Part shown: positions 29,700 through 39,187 of the stretch, one piece after another
How positions within the stretch are numbered: position 1 is the stretch's first letter
How the letters are laid out: each line of letters begins with the position of its first letter
Source: Heyndrickxia camelliae
Lineage (GTDB): Bacteria > Bacillota > Bacilli > Bacillales > Bacillaceae_C
Reading direction: 5' to 3'
DNA: 64,000 bases
NCBI RefSeq assembly: GCF_002844575.1
Contig: NZ_PIQO01000003.1
Coordinates: forward strand, 248,001-312,000
Program-made: the position numbers and the translations under genes
Notes under the pieces: model-generated
What the model saw: only the letters and a program-made list of their open reading frames with translations
The model's database searches: none
Told to the model about the DNA's origin: nothing

Positions 29700-31047
29700 T
29701 ATCTAAACTCCTTTCTATCTTATCGACTGTACAATTTAAAGTACCGTCTGAAACTCTTACTAAAATGGAATCGCCGGTGTTTGTTTGTGAAATACTTTTT
29801 AAGAGAGAATTTTCTTTCGTATAAGTAACGCTATATCCTCTATCCATTATTTTTAAAGGACTTAAAGCTTGTAAAGTACCTACCATTTGAGAGAAATCCT
29901 TTTCTTTATTTCGCAAAATAATTTGTACATTTTTTTTCAGTGCCTTTTCCAAGCGTTCGCAAGCTTCCTTCTCCCTGATTAATTGTTCGGAAGGACGATT
30001 TCGATAAAGTCGCTGTTTTAAAAACTGTAATTCTGATTTTGCACGTTGATATAAAAGTTGATTTTCACGAGTTAATCTTTCAGTAAGTCGATCAATATGT
30101 TCCATTTTTTGCTGATAAAGCAAATGAGGATTCTTCAAAATATAGGATCTATCTATATAGTCCAGACGCTTCTTTTCATGGCGATATTTATCTGCCATCC
30201 CTCTAATTAATCTGGATTTCTTATTTAATAATCTTTCCATCAATTCTTCAATATGAGGAACTGCCAATTCAGCTGCACCAGTTGGCGTTGGCGCTCTTAA
30301 ATCAGCAACAAAATCGGCGATGGTGAAATCCGTTTCGTGGCCAACTGCAGATATTACTGGAATATCGGATGAAAAGATTGCTCTTGCAACAATTTCCTCG
30401 TTAAAAGCCCATAATTCCTCTATGGATCCGCCACCGCGACCGATAATTAATACATCCGCCCTCTTTAATTCATTCGCTTTTTGAATTGCTTTAACAATAG
30501 ACTTTGCAGCATTTTCGCCTTGGACAAGTGCAGGATGTAAATTTATAGCCCCAATTGGATACCGCCTTCTTATTGTCGTGATAATATCTCTAACCGCTGC
30601 ACCAGTTGGTGAGGTAATAACACCGATTACTTTAGGATAAGAAGGAATCTTACGTTTTCTTTCTAGAGAAAAAAGTCCCTCCTTTTCAAGTTTTTCTTTG
30701 AGCTGCTCGTACGCCAAATATAGACTGCCTATTCCGTCTGGCTGCATTTCCTTTACATATATTTGATATTGACCACTTGATTCGTAAACAGAAATAGAGC
30801 CTCTTATTAAAACATTCATCCCATTTTCCGGTTCAAATTTCAAAGCATTCGCTGATGAAGAAAACATAACGGATAATATCCTTGCTTTTGCATCTTTCAA
30901 TGTAAAATAAATATGACCACTTGAATGCCGTTTGCAATTCGAAATTTCCCCCTTAACATAAATATCTGTTAAATAAGGGTCTGCATCAAATTTTCTTTTT
31001 ATATATTTAGTTAGAGCTTGAACGCTTAAGTATTTTTGATTTGACAT
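29692..31047 (-). CDS. xseA: Exodeoxyribonuclease VII large subunit
   Basis: Catalytic subunit of ExoVII. The 451 residues have an N-terminal OB fold (VKGEISNCKRHSSGHIYFTLKD), a nuclease domain with VITSPTGAAVRDI, IIGRGGGSIEELWAFNEE and AVGHETDFTIADFVAD, and a C-terminal helical/coiled-coil part. Length is normal. It follows folD after a 330-bp gap holding copy B of the dispersed repeat and the folD terminator. Confidence 0.96.
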   Translation of the reverse strand: MSNQKYLSVQALTKYIKRKFDADPYLTDIYVKGEISNCKRHSSGHIYFTLKDAKARILSVMFSSSANALKFEPENGMNVLIRGSISVYESSGQYQIYVKEMQPDGIGSLYLAYEQLKEKLEKEGLFSLERKRKIPSYPKVIGVITSPTGAAVRDIITTIRRRYPIGAINLHPALVQGENAAKSIVKAIQKANELKRADVLIIGRGGGSIEELWAFNEEIVARAIFSSDIPVISAVGHETDFTIADFVADLRAPTPTGAAELAVPHIEELMERLLNKKSRLIRGMADKYRHEKKRLDYIDRSYILKNPHLLYQQKMEHIDRLTERLTRENQLLYQRAKSELQFLKQRLYRNRPSEQLIREKEACERLEKALKKNVQIILRNKEKDFSQMVGTLQALSPLKIMDRGYSVTYTKENSLLKSISQTNTGDSILVRVSDGTLNCTVDKIERSLDNE

Positions 31048-31067
31048 GATAACACCTACAATTATGG

Positions 31068-31251
31068 TTAAGAAAAGCGTATGCTCCGTAGCTCCAGCGT
31101 AAGGACTTAGTCTTTTGACTGAGATAAAGGAAACTGTCCTAGAGGTAGCTTGCGAAATATGGGAAATACTACCATTTTAACCTGACGTTGACTTATCGTC
31201 GGAGAAGACGAGAAGACGTACACATTCGCAAGCCGAAAGGCGCTGTAGCTA
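31068..31251 (+). repeat. Dispersed noncoding repeat, copy B
   Basis: 184 bp starting TTAAGAAAAGCG and ending GGCGCTGTAGCTA, with the inner blocks GACTGAGATAAAGGAAAC and GTTGACTTATCGT. The same ordered blocks appear in inverted orientation at 11701-11853. It is longer than copy A in the middle (about 31140-31185). No ORF or transposase is seen. It fills most of the 31048-31376 gap. Confidence 0.8.
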
Positions 31252-31310
31252 AACAGAGATAAACTCGTTATAAATTAAATTTCATAAATATAATATTTCT
31301 TATTATTTGA

Positions 31311-31354
31311 AGAAAAGCTGCTTCCTGCATTTTTTTGGAAGACAGCTTTTTCTT
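31311..31354 (-). terminator. Terminator of folD
   Basis: AAAGCTGTCTTCC pairs with GGAAGCAGCTTT (one extra base pair bulge) and runs into TTC on the minus strand, 25 bp after the folD stop codon. Confidence 0.75.
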
Positions 31355-31376
31355 TTAATTATACACTTTTTTGTCA

Positions 31377-32237
31377 TCAATTGCGACTTTGTAAAACCTT
31401 CTGCGCAGATTTTAAGGTGTTGAATAGCAACATGGTTATCGTCATTGGTCCGACTCCACCAGGAACAGGTGTAATGTACGAGGCTTTACTTTTAACATGT
31501 TCAAAGTCAACATCACCACATAATTTTCCGGTCTGATCTCTATTCATCCCTACATCAATTACGACTGCATCTTCCTTCACCATATCCTCTGTTACAAATT
31601 TTGCCTTTCCAATAGCCGCAATAAGAATATCTGCCTGTTTAGTGTATAGGGACAGATTCTTTGTTTTAGAATGACAATAAGTAACCGTAGCATTTTCGTT
31701 CAAAAATAATTGACCAGCAGGCTTGCCAACGATATTACTTCTGCCAATAACGACTACATGTTTTCCTTCAATGTCAATTTTTTCGTGTTTGATCATTTCC
31801 ATAATGCCAAATGGTGTGCAAGGCAAAAATGTATCTTGGCCTGTCATCATTTTACCGATATTAATGGGATGAAAACCATCCACATCTTTTTCCGGATGAA
31901 TCTTTTCGATTACATTTTTTTTATTAATATGGGCTGGCAAAGGCAACTGCACCAAAATACCGTGGATTGATTTATCTTCATTTAGTTCTTCGATTTTATG
32001 AAGTAAATCATTTTCTGTAATTTCTGTGCTTAATTCGATTAACACTGATTTCATTCCTAATGCATGACAACTTTTTTGCTTATTTGTTACATACGTCCTT
32101 GAAGCAGGGTTATTCCCAACTAAGATAACTGCAAGCCCAGGAATAACTCCTTTTTTCGATAAATCTGTCACTTCTTTTTTTATTTCCTCACGAATTTCTT
32201 CTGCAATTCTTTTACCATCCATAATTTTCGCTGGCAT
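31377..32237 (-). CDS. folD: FolD bifunctional methylene-THF dehydrogenase/cyclohydrolase
   Basis: Interconverts 5,10-methylene-, methenyl- and 10-formyl-tetrahydrofolate. The 286 residues include [13 protein letters not shown] with catalytic Lys near 56, QLPLPAHI, the NADP fold [17 protein letters not shown] and [14 protein letters not shown]. The start is set at the ATG of 32237 (MPAKIMDG), 11 nt after AAGGGG; an ATG 9 nt upstream lacks a spaced binding site. Its one-carbon role links to the glycine cleavage genes at 51-55 kb. Confidence 0.96.
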   Translation of the reverse strand: MPAKIMDGKRIAEEIREEIKKEVTDLSKKGVIPGLAVILVGNNPASRTYVTNKQKSCHALGMKSVLIELSTEITENDLLHKIEELNEDKSIHGILVQLPLPAHINKKNVIEKIHPEKDVDGFHPINIGKMMTGQDTFLPCTPFGIMEMIKHEKIDIEGKHVVVIGRSNIVGKPAGQLFLNENATVTYCHSKTKNLSLYTKQADILIAAIGKAKFVTEDMVKEDAVVIDVGMNRDQTGKLCGDVDFEHVKSKASYITPVPGGVGPMTITMLLFNTLKSAQKVLQSRN

Positions 32238-32297
32238 TCGACCCATCCCCTTATTGGATGATGTTCTGTGCGAAAAGGACTGAATAAGAATTCTTCT

Positions 32298-32693
32298 TTA
32301 CTTACTCATGGAATCTTTTATTTTCGCAAGAACACCGTTAATAAATTTACTGGACTTCTCATCTCCAAAACGCTTTGAAATCTCCAATGCTTCATTGATT
32401 ACTACATTCGCTGGAACATCAGAGACATAATTCAATTCATATACTGCCAACCGTAAAATATTCAATTCCACTTTAGCTAGTCGATTAACAGACCAATTTT
32501 CTAAGTGATTGGATATGATTTCATCAATTTCCTTTAAATTTTTGGAAGTTCCATGAACCAATTCAGAAAGATATGGATCTACGGGTGCACCTTGCAGGAT
32601 ATTATTCATAGCATCCTCTGGACTCGCTTCATTCATATCTATTTGAAATAATGCTTGAAGAGCTTTTTCTCTTGCTGTTCTTCTTTTCATCAT
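32298..32693 (-). CDS. nusB: Transcription antitermination protein NusB
   Basis: All-helical RNA-binding factor that works with NusE/S10 in rRNA antitermination. The 131 residues show KRRTAREKALQALFQIDMN at the N-terminus and LRLAVYELNYVSDVPANVVINEALEISKRFGDEKSSKFINGVL at the C-terminus in segments typical of the family. AAGGAG precedes the ATG pair. It lies 50 bp upstream of folD. Confidence 0.96.
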   Translation of the reverse strand: MMKRRTAREKALQALFQIDMNEASPEDAMNNILQGAPVDPYLSELVHGTSKNLKEIDEIISNHLENWSVNRLAKVELNILRLAVYELNYVSDVPANVVINEALEISKRFGDEKSSKFINGVLAKIKDSMSK

Positions 32694-32860
32694 TATGTAT
32701 TTCTCCTTTTGATTGTAAAAATATTAGGTATATCTTTTTATGCGCAAATTTATTGTATTACATTCAAAGTGTTACCATAAAAGATAATATCATAAAAAGG
32801 AGAACCTCCGAATGTTTTGTAAAAAATCAATAAATAATTTATGTTTTTCGAAAAAACAAT

Positions 32861-32933
32861 AAGTGCCTGACACCAACATCAATAATAGAATGTATCATCC
32901 TAAGTATTGAGTAACTATGGTGCCAGACACTTA
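32861..32933. repeat. Palindromic intergenic element ending in GTGYCTGRCACC-type arms
   Basis: AAGTGCCTGACACC at the left and GGTGCCAGACACTT at the right are 14-nt imperfect inverted ends (12 of 14 pair with two mismatches) around about 45 bp of AT-rich sequence. It lies in the nusB-asp23 gap (32694-32951), which otherwise shows nothing. It has the look of a small dispersed palindromic element. Confidence 0.65.
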
Positions 32934-32951
32934 AAGGAAAACCTCATTTAA

Positions 32952-33365
32952 TTATGAAAGCTCTGCATCGATTTCGCTTTCATGCTTCAGATTCTCAAAT
33001 TGAATCCCAACAATATGAATATTTACTTCATCTGCAACTAAAGCTGTCATATTCACTAAAGCTTGTCGTATATTATCTTGAATTTTTTGTGCAACAGTCG
33101 GAATCGAGACACCGAAATTCATAATACAGTATACATCCACTTTAATGCCATCTTCCGCTAAATCGACTTTTACACCTTTGCCATGATTTTTTCTGCCTAG
33201 ACGCTCTGCCACACCACTTGCAAAGTTTCCGCGCATTTGTGCAACACCTTCTACTTCTGACGCTGCAATACCGGCAATAACCTCAATGACTTCTGGAGCG
33301 ATTTCTACCTTGCCAAGCTCATTATTTACTGTTTCCATCTCTAACATTGGATTTGTTTCTACCAT
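32952..33365 (-). CDS. yqhY: Asp23/Gls24 family protein (YqhY)
   Basis: Member of the Asp23 family; in Bacillus the yqhY gene lies with accBC and is tied to acetyl-CoA carboxylase balance. The 137-residue product has GKVEIAPEVIEVIAGIAASEVEGVAQM, then GVKVDLAEDGIKVDVYCIM and VQKIQDNIRQAL-like C-terminal helix. The start is the ATG at 33365, after GGAGGTGTTGAC; the longer frame from 33386 would begin inside the accC stop. It follows accC almost directly. Confidence 0.93.
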   Translation of the reverse strand: MVETNPMLEMETVNNELGKVEIAPEVIEVIAGIAASEVEGVAQMRGNFASGVAERLGRKNHGKGVKVDLAEDGIKVDVYCIMNFGVSIPTVAQKIQDNIRQALVNMTALVADEVNIHIVGIQFENLKHESEIDAELS

Positions 33366-33385
33366 GTCAACACCTCCATAGAGCA

Positions 33386-34735
33386 TTATTTCATTACATC
33401 ATATTTCTCGAGAAACTTCGTGTTAAAATCTCCGGATACAAATACTTCATTTTCTAATAACTTCAAATGAAAAGGAATAGTTGTTTTAACACCCTCAACC
33501 GCAAATTCGCTTAAAGCACGTTTCATTCGAGCAATAGCTTCTTCCCGAGTAGCACCATATGAGATCACTTTTGCAATCATAGAATCATAATAAGGTGGGA
33601 TAGTATAACCAGGATATGCTGCAGAATCCACACGAATTCCTAAACCACCAGGCGGTAAATACATATTAATTTTTCCCGCAGACGGCATAAAGTTTTTCTC
33701 GGGATTTTCTGCATTAATACGACATTCAATCGCCCATCCATTGAATGTTACATCCTCCTGTTTCAGGGATAAAGGCTTACCGGAAGCAACGAAAATCATT
33801 TCTTTAATTAAATCTACGCCAGTTACAAGTTCAGTTACAGGATGCTCCACTTGAATACGAGTATTCATTTCCATAAAGTAGAACTTTTGATGATTGTAAT
33901 CATATATAAATTCTACTGTACCCGCACCGGAATAATCAACCGCTTTCGCGGCTTTTACCGCTGCTTCACCCATTTTTTCACGGATTTCGCTATTTAATGC
34001 CGGTGATGGCGTTTCTTCCAATAATTTTTGTAGACGTCTTTGGATTGAACAATCCCTTTCTCCAAGGTGAATCACATTTCCATGTTGGTCTGCCATTATT
34101 TGAATTTCCACATGACGGAAGTCTTCAATATACTTTTCAATATATACGCCTGGATTTCCAAATGCAGTGGCGGCTTCTTGTTGTGTAATATTAATACCCT
34201 TTTTGAGTTCCTCTTCTGTTCTAGCGACACGAATTCCTTTTCCGCCACCGCCGGCAGTCGCCTTAATAATGACAGGATATCCAATTTCATTCGCGAGTTC
34301 CGTAGCTTCCTCGATACTCTCGATGATTCCTTGTGATCCAGGGACAATCGGAACACCGGCAGCCTTCATTGTCTCTCTCGCAACGTCTTTCGTACCCATT
34401 TTAGAAATTGCTTCAGGGCTAGGTCCTATAAAAGTAATGTTGCAAGCGCGGCAAAGCTCTGCAAAGTCAGCGTTTTCCGCAAGAAATCCATAACCCGGAT
34501 GAATAGCATCACAACCAGTCAATTTGGCTACGCTAATAATATTTGTAAAATTTAAGTAACTGTCCTTTGAAGCTTTTGGACCGATACAATAAGCTTCATC
34601 TGCCATTTGAACATGAAGAGCTTCTTTATCCGCCTCCGAATAAACTGATACAGCCTCTATTCCTAAATCACGGCATGCACGAATTATTCGGACAGCAATC
34701 TCTCCTCGATTGGCAATTAAAATTTTCTTTATCAC
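33386..34735 (-). CDS. accC: Acetyl-CoA carboxylase biotin carboxylase subunit
   Basis: Carboxylates biotin on AccB with bicarbonate and ATP, the first step of fatty-acid synthesis. The 449-residue ATP-grasp enzyme starts with [23 protein letters not shown] and has [10 protein letters not shown] (about 163-172), [29 protein letters not shown] and ECRINAENP. It lies 13 bp after accB, so they are co-transcribed. Confidence 0.97.
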   Translation of the reverse strand: MIKKILIANRGEIAVRIIRACRDLGIEAVSVYSEADKEALHVQMADEAYCIGPKASKDSYLNFTNIISVAKLTGCDAIHPGYGFLAENADFAELCRACNITFIGPSPEAISKMGTKDVARETMKAAGVPIVPGSQGIIESIEEATELANEIGYPVIIKATAGGGGKGIRVARTEEELKKGINITQQEAATAFGNPGVYIEKYIEDFRHVEIQIMADQHGNVIHLGERDCSIQRRLQKLLEETPSPALNSEIREKMGEAAVKAAKAVDYSGAGTVEFIYDYNHQKFYFMEMNTRIQVEHPVTELVTGVDLIKEMIFVASGKPLSLKQEDVTFNGWAIECRINAENPEKNFMPSAGKINMYLPPGGLGIRVDSAAYPGYTIPPYYDSMIAKVISYGATREEAIARMKRALSEFAVEGVKTTIPFHLKLLENEVFVSGDFNTKFLEKYDVMK

Positions 34736-34748
34736 TCGTGATCGCTCC

Positions 34749-35249
34749 TTACTTCGTCTTTACCAAGAATAGTGGTTGTCCGTATTCAACAAGCTGACCG
34801 TCTTTAACTAGGATTTCCACGATTTCTCCTTCTACTTCTGCTTCAATCTCATTAAATAGCTTCATTGCCTCTACGATACATACAATAGTATCGTTTTTTA
34901 CTTGGGATCCTACTTTTACATAAGCATCCTTATCAGGTGATGGGGATTGATAGAAAGTACCTACCATCGGAGAAACAATTTTATGTAAGTTTGCATCTTG
35001 CGCTGGAGCTGGCTCAACATTGCTCTCTACTCGATTTGTAATTGCATTTTCAACAGGAGCTGCTACTGCAGCTTGTGGTACGCTTTGAACCAATTGTTGC
35101 TGAACTGGTTGTACTTGCGCTTCTACTACAGCAACTCCAGAGCGTTTTTTCATTTTTAATGAAGCGCCTTCCGCCTCGAATTCAAATTCATCAATACTTG
35201 ATCCATCAACAAGTTTAATAATTTCACGTATTTCTTGAATTTTAAACAT
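34749..35249 (-). CDS. accB: Biotin carboxyl carrier protein
   Basis: Carries biotin between AccC and the carboxyltransferase. The 166 residues have an N-terminal helical segment ([19 protein letters not shown]), an Ala/Pro/Gln-rich linker (about 40-90), and a biotinyl domain with the modified Lys in [15 protein letters not shown] near 132. A 410-bp gap with a dispersed repeat separates it from spoIIIAH. Confidence 0.97.
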   Translation of the reverse strand: MFKIQEIREIIKLVDGSSIDEFEFEAEGASLKMKKRSGVAVVEAQVQPVQQQLVQSVPQAAVAAPVENAITNRVESNVEPAPAQDANLHKIVSPMVGTFYQSPSPDKDAYVKVGSQVKNDTIVCIVEAMKLFNEIEAEVEGEIVEILVKDGQLVEYGQPLFLVKTK

Positions 35250-35460
35250 ATTACACCTCTTCTAAAATTTATGGAATCATCAATAGTCTTTCCATGTTTA
35301 TTTTGATATAGCTGTTACCCTGTTTCCTATTATTATAAACTTTCTCTATTAAAAAAGGATAACAGTAATTAGGACTAACTACTAATATCATACGTAACAT
35401 GGATTAAAAATTCAACTGTCCCGAGTAAGTGTAATATTAATTTATAAAAAGAACAAATAC

Positions 35461-35575
35461 TCTAGCACCTTGCACATCGGCGTACGGATGTGTAAAATTT
35501 GAAATGTAATTTTACCGATACAGTCTTATCGCAGTAAGGACTATTAGAAAGCCGCTAGTCGTTAGGCGCTGAAAC
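35461..35575 (+). repeat. Dispersed noncoding repeat, copy C (degenerate)
   Basis: Shares CGGCGTACGGATKTS with copy A and ends with AGCCG..GT-AGGCGCTG-A-CTA, as do copies A and B. It lacks the clear GACTGAGATAAAGG block, so it is a shortened or decayed copy. A perfect short hairpin AGACAACT / AGTTGTCT follows at about 35583-35605. The rest of the accB-spoIIIAH gap (35250-35460) shows nothing I can name. Confidence 0.6.
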
Positions 35576-35636
35576 TAAAAGGAGACAACTATTAAAAGTT
35601 GTCTACGGGTTTCGAGTTAATAAGTTCCTAGGCAAC

Positions 35637-35660
35637 AAAAAAAGGGAATTTGCTTCCCTT
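35637..35660 (-). terminator. Terminator of the spoIIIA operon
   Basis: AAGGGAAGC pairs with TTCCCTT around AAA and continues into seven T on the minus strand, right at the spoIIIAH stop codon. Confidence 0.85.
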
Positions 35661-36207
35661 ATTTTTGAAACTCTACTGCAACTTGTGGAGAACTACCTAT
35701 TTGTTGTTCTACAAGTTTAATGATTTCGTTTGCTGCAGCTGTGCTTTTCTCCTTAGATTTTACGGTAATATTAATATTTGTACCGTCAGATTGTACTAGT
35801 GCATCTTGGTAACCATGTGATTTAATAAGAGTTTCCAGTACTTGTTCCTGCTGAGCAGTGTCCTGGAGTTTTTTCATTTCATCATATGCTTTATTTTTTT
35901 CTTCAGCAGATAGATTGGAAGTGGCTAATTTATTCGTTAATTGTTCTTTTAATTTACTTCTTTCATCATCTCTTGACAGACGCATTGCCTCAAATGCTTG
36001 ATCACCGGCTACTTGAGTAGAAATATTCACCTTCTCACCTTTTTTCGATGTGGAAGAATTTGCTTTATCATTTGTTTTTTCGCCGTTTTTATCTACCATC
36101 GCAAGATCATTTGTTGATTTAGGCTCCGAAGTAACATAATAGACTGATAGAACTACGACAAGACTAAGCATTGTTAATAACCAAACAGTTTGTTTTTTAA
36201 GTAACAT
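35659..36207 (-). CDS. spoIIIAH: SpoIIIAH, feeding-tube protein
   Basis: Mother-cell membrane protein whose extracellular domain binds forespore SpoIIQ across the engulfment space. The 182 residues have one N-terminal membrane helix (about 7-25), a Lys/Ser-rich linker, a helical stretch with RLSRDDERSKLKEQL, and a C-terminal YscJ/FliF-like ring-building domain (about 100-182; ETLIKSHGYQDALVQ, NINITVKSKE). It is the last gene of the spoIIIA operon. Confidence 0.94.
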   Translation of the reverse strand: MLLKKQTVWLLTMLSLVVVLSVYYVTSEPKSTNDLAMVDKNGEKTNDKANSSTSKKGEKVNISTQVAGDQAFEAMRLSRDDERSKLKEQLTNKLATSNLSAEEKNKAYDEMKKLQDTAQQEQVLETLIKSHGYQDALVQSDGTNINITVKSKEKSTAAANEIIKLVEQQIGSSPQVAVEFQK

Positions 36208-36219
36208 GGTAATTCCCCC

Positions 36220-36882
36220 TTAATTTTTTTTCGGTAATACGGTTACCTTATAATCCGGAACATCAAATGTTCTGGCTACTGCTTCTTTCACCCATCTTTG
36301 AATGGTTATATTTTTTGCTCCTTCTGCTACAACTAGAACGCCTTCGATATTAGGTTTCTTTGTTTCTGTAACAATAGGAGTCTCATTTTCTCCATTGCGG
36401 ATGATCACTAATTTTTCATCCTGCGAAAGGTCTTCTACCTTTCGTTCACCGCCATTTTGATCTGTTTCCGTTGTAGTTTGATTTTGAGTAGTAGTATTTT
36501 TTTCGTATACTTTGCTTTCCGTTGATCCAACATTGACCACTACTTTTACCTTTCCTACACCGTCTATTTGTTCCAATGCATCTTTTAGTTCACTTTCATA
36601 ATGTTCCTCATAGTCTTTCATCGTTTTTGCCTGTTTCTTTGATGAACCAGTTCCAAAAGTGGCTACATCTTTCTGTTCATTGGGCTGATTTAAGACAGGT
36701 GTGGAAGAAGTATCGTTTTGGTTTTTACTCCAAATATTACTAATCAGCATGATGGCAACCCCAAAGAGCAGCAGAATTAAAAAGTATTGAAGCTTTGTAT
36801 TTTTTTTTCCGCCTCCCGATTGTTCCTGTGAGGCAAACAACTTTTCCTTTATCCAGTCGAAGGGCCCTTTCTTTTCGCTCAT
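36220..36882 (-). CDS. spoIIIAG: SpoIIIAG, ring-forming feeding-tube protein
   Basis: Forms the large ring of the SpoIIIA-SpoIIQ channel. The 220 residues have a short cytoplasmic start (GPFDWIKEKLF), one membrane helix (about 30-48), a polar insertion rich in Thr/Gln/Asn (about 130-150), and a split ring-building motif domain with IDGVGKVKVVVNVGS and VEGVLVVAEGAKN. Length is in family range. It starts 4 bp after spoIIIAF. Confidence 0.94.
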   Translation of the reverse strand: MSEKKGPFDWIKEKLFASQEQSGGGKKNTKLQYFLILLLFGVAIMLISNIWSKNQNDTSSTPVLNQPNEQKDVATFGTGSSKKQAKTMKDYEEHYESELKDALEQIDGVGKVKVVVNVGSTESKVYEKNTTTQNQTTTETDQNGGERKVEDLSQDEKLVIIRNGENETPIVTETKKPNIEGVLVVAEGAKNITIQRWVKEAVARTFDVPDYKVTVLPKKN

Positions 36883-36886
36883 TTAG

Positions 36887-37498
36887 CTACTTGTCCCCCC
36901 TTTCAAAATGTAGCTCTATCGATTGGTCCGTTATGTTCCACTTACTAGTTAGAAATGTGATTATGCTATCTGCTTCTGCGGAATTTTGATTATCAACTGG
37001 TTTTTGTGTATCAATTTTGATAGGTTCAATGGCTGCTACTGCGTTGTCATCCTCTTCATCCTTTAGATAAAGAACGATTTTATCAATATTATCTACCGAA
37101 ACCTTTCCCTGATCTTTCAATGTTATGGAGATATCACCATCTATGCTTTTTCCAAAACGGTCTATCAACTCCTTATTCACTTCTTTTTTCATTTGGACAG
37201 CCACTTGTTTTAATTTATATGCATCTTGGGATGCTTGTATTTCTTTTTTTTTCATTTCTATTAAATTTTCTACTTTATTTTTGTTTACAATCGATTTTGC
37301 AGATACTTGATCCATTAAACTATCAAAGTCTTGAGAAAAAATCTTTAAAACTGGTGTTAAAATGATGGCGATTAATAGCAACCCAGTAACTAATTTTGTG
37401 TATTTTTTCATCGCGGAACTTGGAAGCAGCATGTCCACAATCATAGCTAAAAGGATAAACACAATAATATTCATGATCCATTCTGTTAAGAAATGCAT
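36887..37498 (-). CDS. spoIIIAF: SpoIIIAF, stage III sporulation protein
   Basis: Small ring-domain protein of the spoIIIA operon. The 203 residues have two N-terminal membrane helices (about 9-27 and 34-53), then a helical linker (NKVENLIEMKKKEIQASQ) and a ring-building-like domain with VQMKKEVNKELIDRFG and DISITLKDQG. Its place between spoIIIAE and spoIIIAG fixes identity. Confidence 0.93.
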   Translation of the reverse strand: MHFLTEWIMNIIVFILLAMIVDMLLPSSAMKKYTKLVTGLLLIAIILTPVLKIFSQDFDSLMDQVSAKSIVNKNKVENLIEMKKKEIQASQDAYKLKQVAVQMKKEVNKELIDRFGKSIDGDISITLKDQGKVSVDNIDKIVLYLKDEEDDNAVAAIEPIKIDTQKPVDNQNSAEADSIITFLTSKWNITDQSIELHFERGDK

Positions 37499-37533
37499 GG
37501 AGTTACCTCCATTCTGGTAAATTTATTGTTTTT

Positions 37534-38721
37534 TTATCTCATCATCATGGTTATATTTCCAGCGGTAATAATGATGGTAAGACTCAGAAAAAACATAATT
37601 GCGACAATGGCTAGAGCGGCAAATACATAGATCATATTTTTGCTGATTGTATCTAAGCAAGCAATGACAGGACCATTTCCAACAGGCTGTAGGATGGCAG
37701 CAGTAAATTTAAACATAAAAGCTAAGGCAAGAATTTTTATAGCCGGAAAGGCTGCAATAATTAAAACGATGGCGACACCGGCAATTCCCAATGTATTTTT
37801 CAATAGTACGGAAGCGCTGATTACCGTATCGGCCGCATCCGTAAACATTCTTCCTATTACAGGAATGAAATTTCCTGTGACAAATTTTGCTGTTCTAATA
37901 GATATGCCATCGGTTACAGCAGTTGCAGTCCCTTGTACGGAAATGACCCCTAAGAAAATCGTCATAAAGATACCTAATAAACCGATAGAGCAATTTCTTA
38001 GAAGCTGTGCTAATTGTGTTGCTTTATATTGCTCGGAAAGCGTACTGACTATGCTTAATAATGTTGATAATAAAAGTAGGGGCAAAACAACATATTGAAC
38101 GAGTATGCCGCTTGTATTCATGAGGAAAATAATCACAGGATGGAAAAACGCAGCAGATGTAATGCCTCCAGAGGTGGATATTAAAGCCAATAGAAGTGGT
38201 ATCAGCGCCAGTATAAAATTAATCATTGTACTTACAGCATCTTTTGTATAATTTATAGCAACATGAAAGCTATTGAGAGCAATGATAATTAATACCATAA
38301 ATACGATTGAATAGGCTACCTTACTGATAGTCCCTTGTTCAAATGCATTATGCAAAGATTGTAGAAATAAACTAAAGATTGTTAAAATGATTAAGGACCC
38401 TAGTAACTTCCCATTCGTAACGATTTCCTGAAACATAAATTTTAGAATCCCATGTAACCATTGATTTAAAGAAAAACTCTTATCCCCTTTTATAAATTCT
38501 ACTAAGCTCCCTTTTTGACTATCTGGTAAAAAACCTCCATATTCATCCACAATCTTTTCCCAATATCCCGTAAGTTCGTCTATTCCTAAATCATTCATTT
38601 GTTCATTAACAAGCTTCTCCTGTAACGCATCACCATTGTTTTCATCCGTTGCTGCCATCACCGTGTTTTGTCCGATTGAAAATAGAAATAATACAATTAA
38701 TAACTGCTTCCATTGCCGCAA
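37534..38721 (-). CDS. spoIIIAE: SpoIIIAE, multipass membrane protein
   Basis: Polytopic protein of the SpoIIIA complex, thought to form part of the membrane channel. The 395 residues have a cleavable-type signal sequence (LLIVLFLFSIGQNTVMAA), an extracytoplasmic segment (about 25-90), and about seven to eight membrane helices in the rest, ending in a short basic tail. The start is a TTG (38721) close to AAAGGAA. Position and topology match the family. Confidence 0.94.
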   Translation of the reverse strand: MRQWKQLLIVLFLFSIGQNTVMAATDENNGDALQEKLVNEQMNDLGIDELTGYWEKIVDEYGGFLPDSQKGSLVEFIKGDKSFSLNQWLHGILKFMFQEIVTNGKLLGSLIILTIFSLFLQSLHNAFEQGTISKVAYSIVFMVLIIIALNSFHVAINYTKDAVSTMINFILALIPLLLALISTSGGITSAAFFHPVIIFLMNTSGILVQYVVLPLLLLSTLLSIVSTLSEQYKATQLAQLLRNCSIGLLGIFMTIFLGVISVQGTATAVTDGISIRTAKFVTGNFIPVIGRMFTDAADTVISASVLLKNTLGIAGVAIVLIIAAFPAIKILALAFMFKFTAAILQPVGNGPVIACLDTISKNMIYVFAALAIVAIMFFLSLTIIITAGNITMMMR

Positions 38722-38753
38722 ATTCCTTTCACCTCTTTACTCCATCTTTTGGA

Positions 38754-39146
38754 TTATCCCTTTGGAATAAGATTGATGACAGTCTCAATAAGTACACTTA
38801 ATATGGGAATCGACATCGCTAAAATAATAATTTTTCCTGCTAATTCTACCTTTGCTGCCATTGCACCTTGGCCGGCATCCTTTGAAATATGGGATGCGAA
38901 CTCTGCAATATAGGCAACTCCGATTATTTTTAATATGGTTTCGACATAAATTGTATTAACATTTGCATTTGAAGCAATTCTTTGTACCATTTGTACGATT
39001 TCTCTTAATTGATCTACTAAAAACAAAAAGATGGCACATCCAACAAATAAAACTAATAAAAATGCAAAATTTGGTTTTTGTTCTTTAATAATCAAAGCTA
39101 AAAAGGTTGTAATAAGGGAAATTCCCACTATTTGAATAATTTCAAT
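38754..39146 (-). CDS. spoIIIAD: SpoIIIAD, small membrane protein, likely ATT start
   Basis: Membrane protein of the SpoIIIA complex with helices at about 12-27, 36-54, 84-103 and 106-126. The obvious GTG at 39128 has no spaced binding site and cuts off the conserved N-terminus. The frame extends upstream through EIIQIVGISLI, closely matching known SpoIIIAD starts, to an ATT codon at 39146. That ATT sits exactly 7 nt after AAGGAGGG; there is no ATG, GTG or TTG in frame there. The extended product has 130 residues. The ATT start is inference. Confidence 0.88.
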   Translation of the reverse strand: MEIIQIVGISLITTFLALIIKEQKPNFAFLLVLFVGCAIFLFLVDQLREIVQMVQRIASNANVNTIYVETILKIIGVAYIAEFASHISKDAGQGAMAAKVELAGKIIILAMSIPILSVLIETVINLIPKG

Positions 39147-39187
39147 CCTTAAGCCCTCCTTTTTTCAAAAAGATAAGAACAATTCCT

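Noticed and set aside
37640-38098. 152-codon plus-strand ORF opposite spoIIIAE
   Set aside because: Antisense shadow of a membrane-protein gene with no translation signals.
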